NCBI GenBank assembly: GCA_964620345.1
Contig: CAZUHK010000179.1
Span: 1-5,793 of the forward strand
Reading direction: 5' to 3'
DNA length: 5,793 nucleotides
Source of the DNA: CAZUHK01 sp964620345
GTDB taxonomy: Bacteria > Planctomycetota > Phycisphaerae > Phycisphaerales > Zrk34
Shown piece after piece: positions 5,416 to 5,793 of this stretch (position 1 is its first letter; the number at the start of each line of letters is the position of its first letter). Below the pieces are notes generated by a model. It saw only the letters and a program-made list of their open reading frames with translations. It did not search any database and was not told where the DNA came from. The position numbers and the translations under genes were made by a program.

Positions 5416-5793
5416 ATGGACAACCATCTTCTGCAACGACGTCGATCGATCCTTCACCGCGGGCACCTGCGCCCGGGCGTGGCGATGCTGATGGTTCTGG
5501 CCGCGGTCGCCATCGTGTTCGTGGTGGGCCTGGGGCTGGTCAGCAGTCTTCCGGCCGCGGCGCGGACGACGGGCAACCTGCTCGACCGCGATCGCGCGGT
5601 GTATCTGGCCGAGTCGGGCCTGACCGAGGCGCTGCATCGCCTGGAGCACCCGCCGGACGGCGATACATGGACCGGCGTGAGCGGCCGATCCATCGCCGGC
5701 CTCGACGGCACGTACGACGTGCTTATCGAGGAAACGGACGATGACGTCTACCTGATCACCGCGACCGGTCGCGGTGATCAGGTAGACGTCATC
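5416..5793 (+). CDS. minor pseudopilin, GspK/PilX-like, 3' end missing
   Basis: Partial: 126 codons are open to the end of the window. After a 21-residue leader rich in Arg and His comes a prepilin-like site Gly21/Val22 and the hydrophobic stretch VAMLMVLAAVAIVFVVGLGL. Mature position 5 is Met, not Glu; absence of Glu5 is the hallmark of GspK, the tip pseudopilin, and is also seen in PilX-like proteins. Then follows DRDRAVYLAESGLTEALHRL (residues 58-77), which closely resembles the R..YLAE.G...AL.RL segment of the GspK/PilX N-terminal region. The strand YLITATGRG near the end is also typical. The ATG at 5416 is supported by GAGG at 5406-5409, which overlaps the stop of the J-like gene, 6 bases upstream. 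The final residues (after about codon 117) lie in a perfect palindrome and may not be real. Full GspK is about 300 residues, so most of the protein is outside. Confidence 0.78.
   Translation, partial: MDNHLLQRRRSILHRGHLRPGVAMLMVLAAVAIVFVVGLGLVSSLPAAARTTGNLLDRDRAVYLAESGLTEALHRLEHPPDGDTWTGVSGRSIAGLDGTYDVLIEETDDDVYLITATGRGDQVDVI
5740..5793. repeat. perfect 54-bp palindrome at the window end
   Basis: Bases 5740-5766 are the exact reverse complement of 5767-5793: 27-base arms with no loop, centred on GACCGGTC. The palindrome ends precisely with the window. The left arm reads as normal GspK/PilX-like coding sequence (DDDVYLITAT), while the right arm is its mirror and encodes the unlikely DQVDVI. 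The most likely reading is a fold-back or assembly artefact at a contig end, nucleated by the natural 12-base palindrome GCGACCGGTCGC. Confidence 0.9.

Noticed and set aside
4905..5744. 279-residue + strand frame across the J-like/K-like junction
   Set aside because: It overlaps both genes out of frame and is Arg/Gly/Pro-rich. Only the short part around 5310-5400 was kept as a possible frameshift clue.
1..5793. tRNA, rRNA, CRISPR array, insertion sequence or attachment site
   Set aside because: No such structure was recognised. The only repeats are the hairpins, the 30-bp repeats and the terminal palindrome.

Overview
The window looks like bacterial chromosome from a high-GC organism (about two-thirds GC by eye, with G/C-rich third codon positions and long antisense shadow ORFs). 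The pseudopilin sequences resemble those of Planctomycetota, probably a Phycisphaerae-like lineage. That placement is an inference from the style of the N-terminal pilin helix and the GPYL...P.NP motif, not from a search. All recognised genes lie on the + strand. The window appears to be a contig that ends inside the last gene.

Layout. Positions 1-235 are a leader without a gene. They hold a G-rich tract, a T-run and a good sigma70-type promoter (TTGACA, 18 bp spacer, TACATT). Positions 236-2425 encode an exported 729-residue helical-repeat (HEAT/TPR-like) protein. It appears to carry an embedded, phosphorylation-dead response-regulator receiver fold at about residues 460-583. Positions 2426-2864 are a 439-base intergenic region with several GC-rich stem-loops, including two adjacent perfect 9-bp hairpins.

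From 2865 to the window end there is a run of five genes for prepilin-like proteins: a major GspG-like pseudopilin (2865-3368), a second GspG-like pseudopilin in the slot where gspH usually sits (3536-4066), a GspI/PilV-like protein (4074-4514), a GspJ/PilW-like protein (4520-5407), and the start of a GspK/PilX-like protein (5416 to the end). The order matches the gspG-H-I-J-K block of type II secretion systems. The last four are packed with 5-8 base gaps when the SD-supported starts are used, so they probably form one transcription unit. A stem-loop separates the first, presumably abundant, pseudopilin from the minor ones. Together they would build a pseudopilus: G-like subunits form the shaft and I/J/K form the tip. 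No ATPase, inner-membrane platform, secretin or prepilin peptidase is visible here.

Points for a second look: the receiver-like domain inside an exported HEAT protein; the Cys/His-rich leader of the second pseudopilin; the acidic-then-RG tail of the J-like protein, built on a 30-bp DNA period; the tandem hairpins upstream of the pseudopilin genes; and a perfect 54-bp palindrome at the 3' end of the window, which looks like a fold-back or assembly artefact and makes the last codons untrustworthy.
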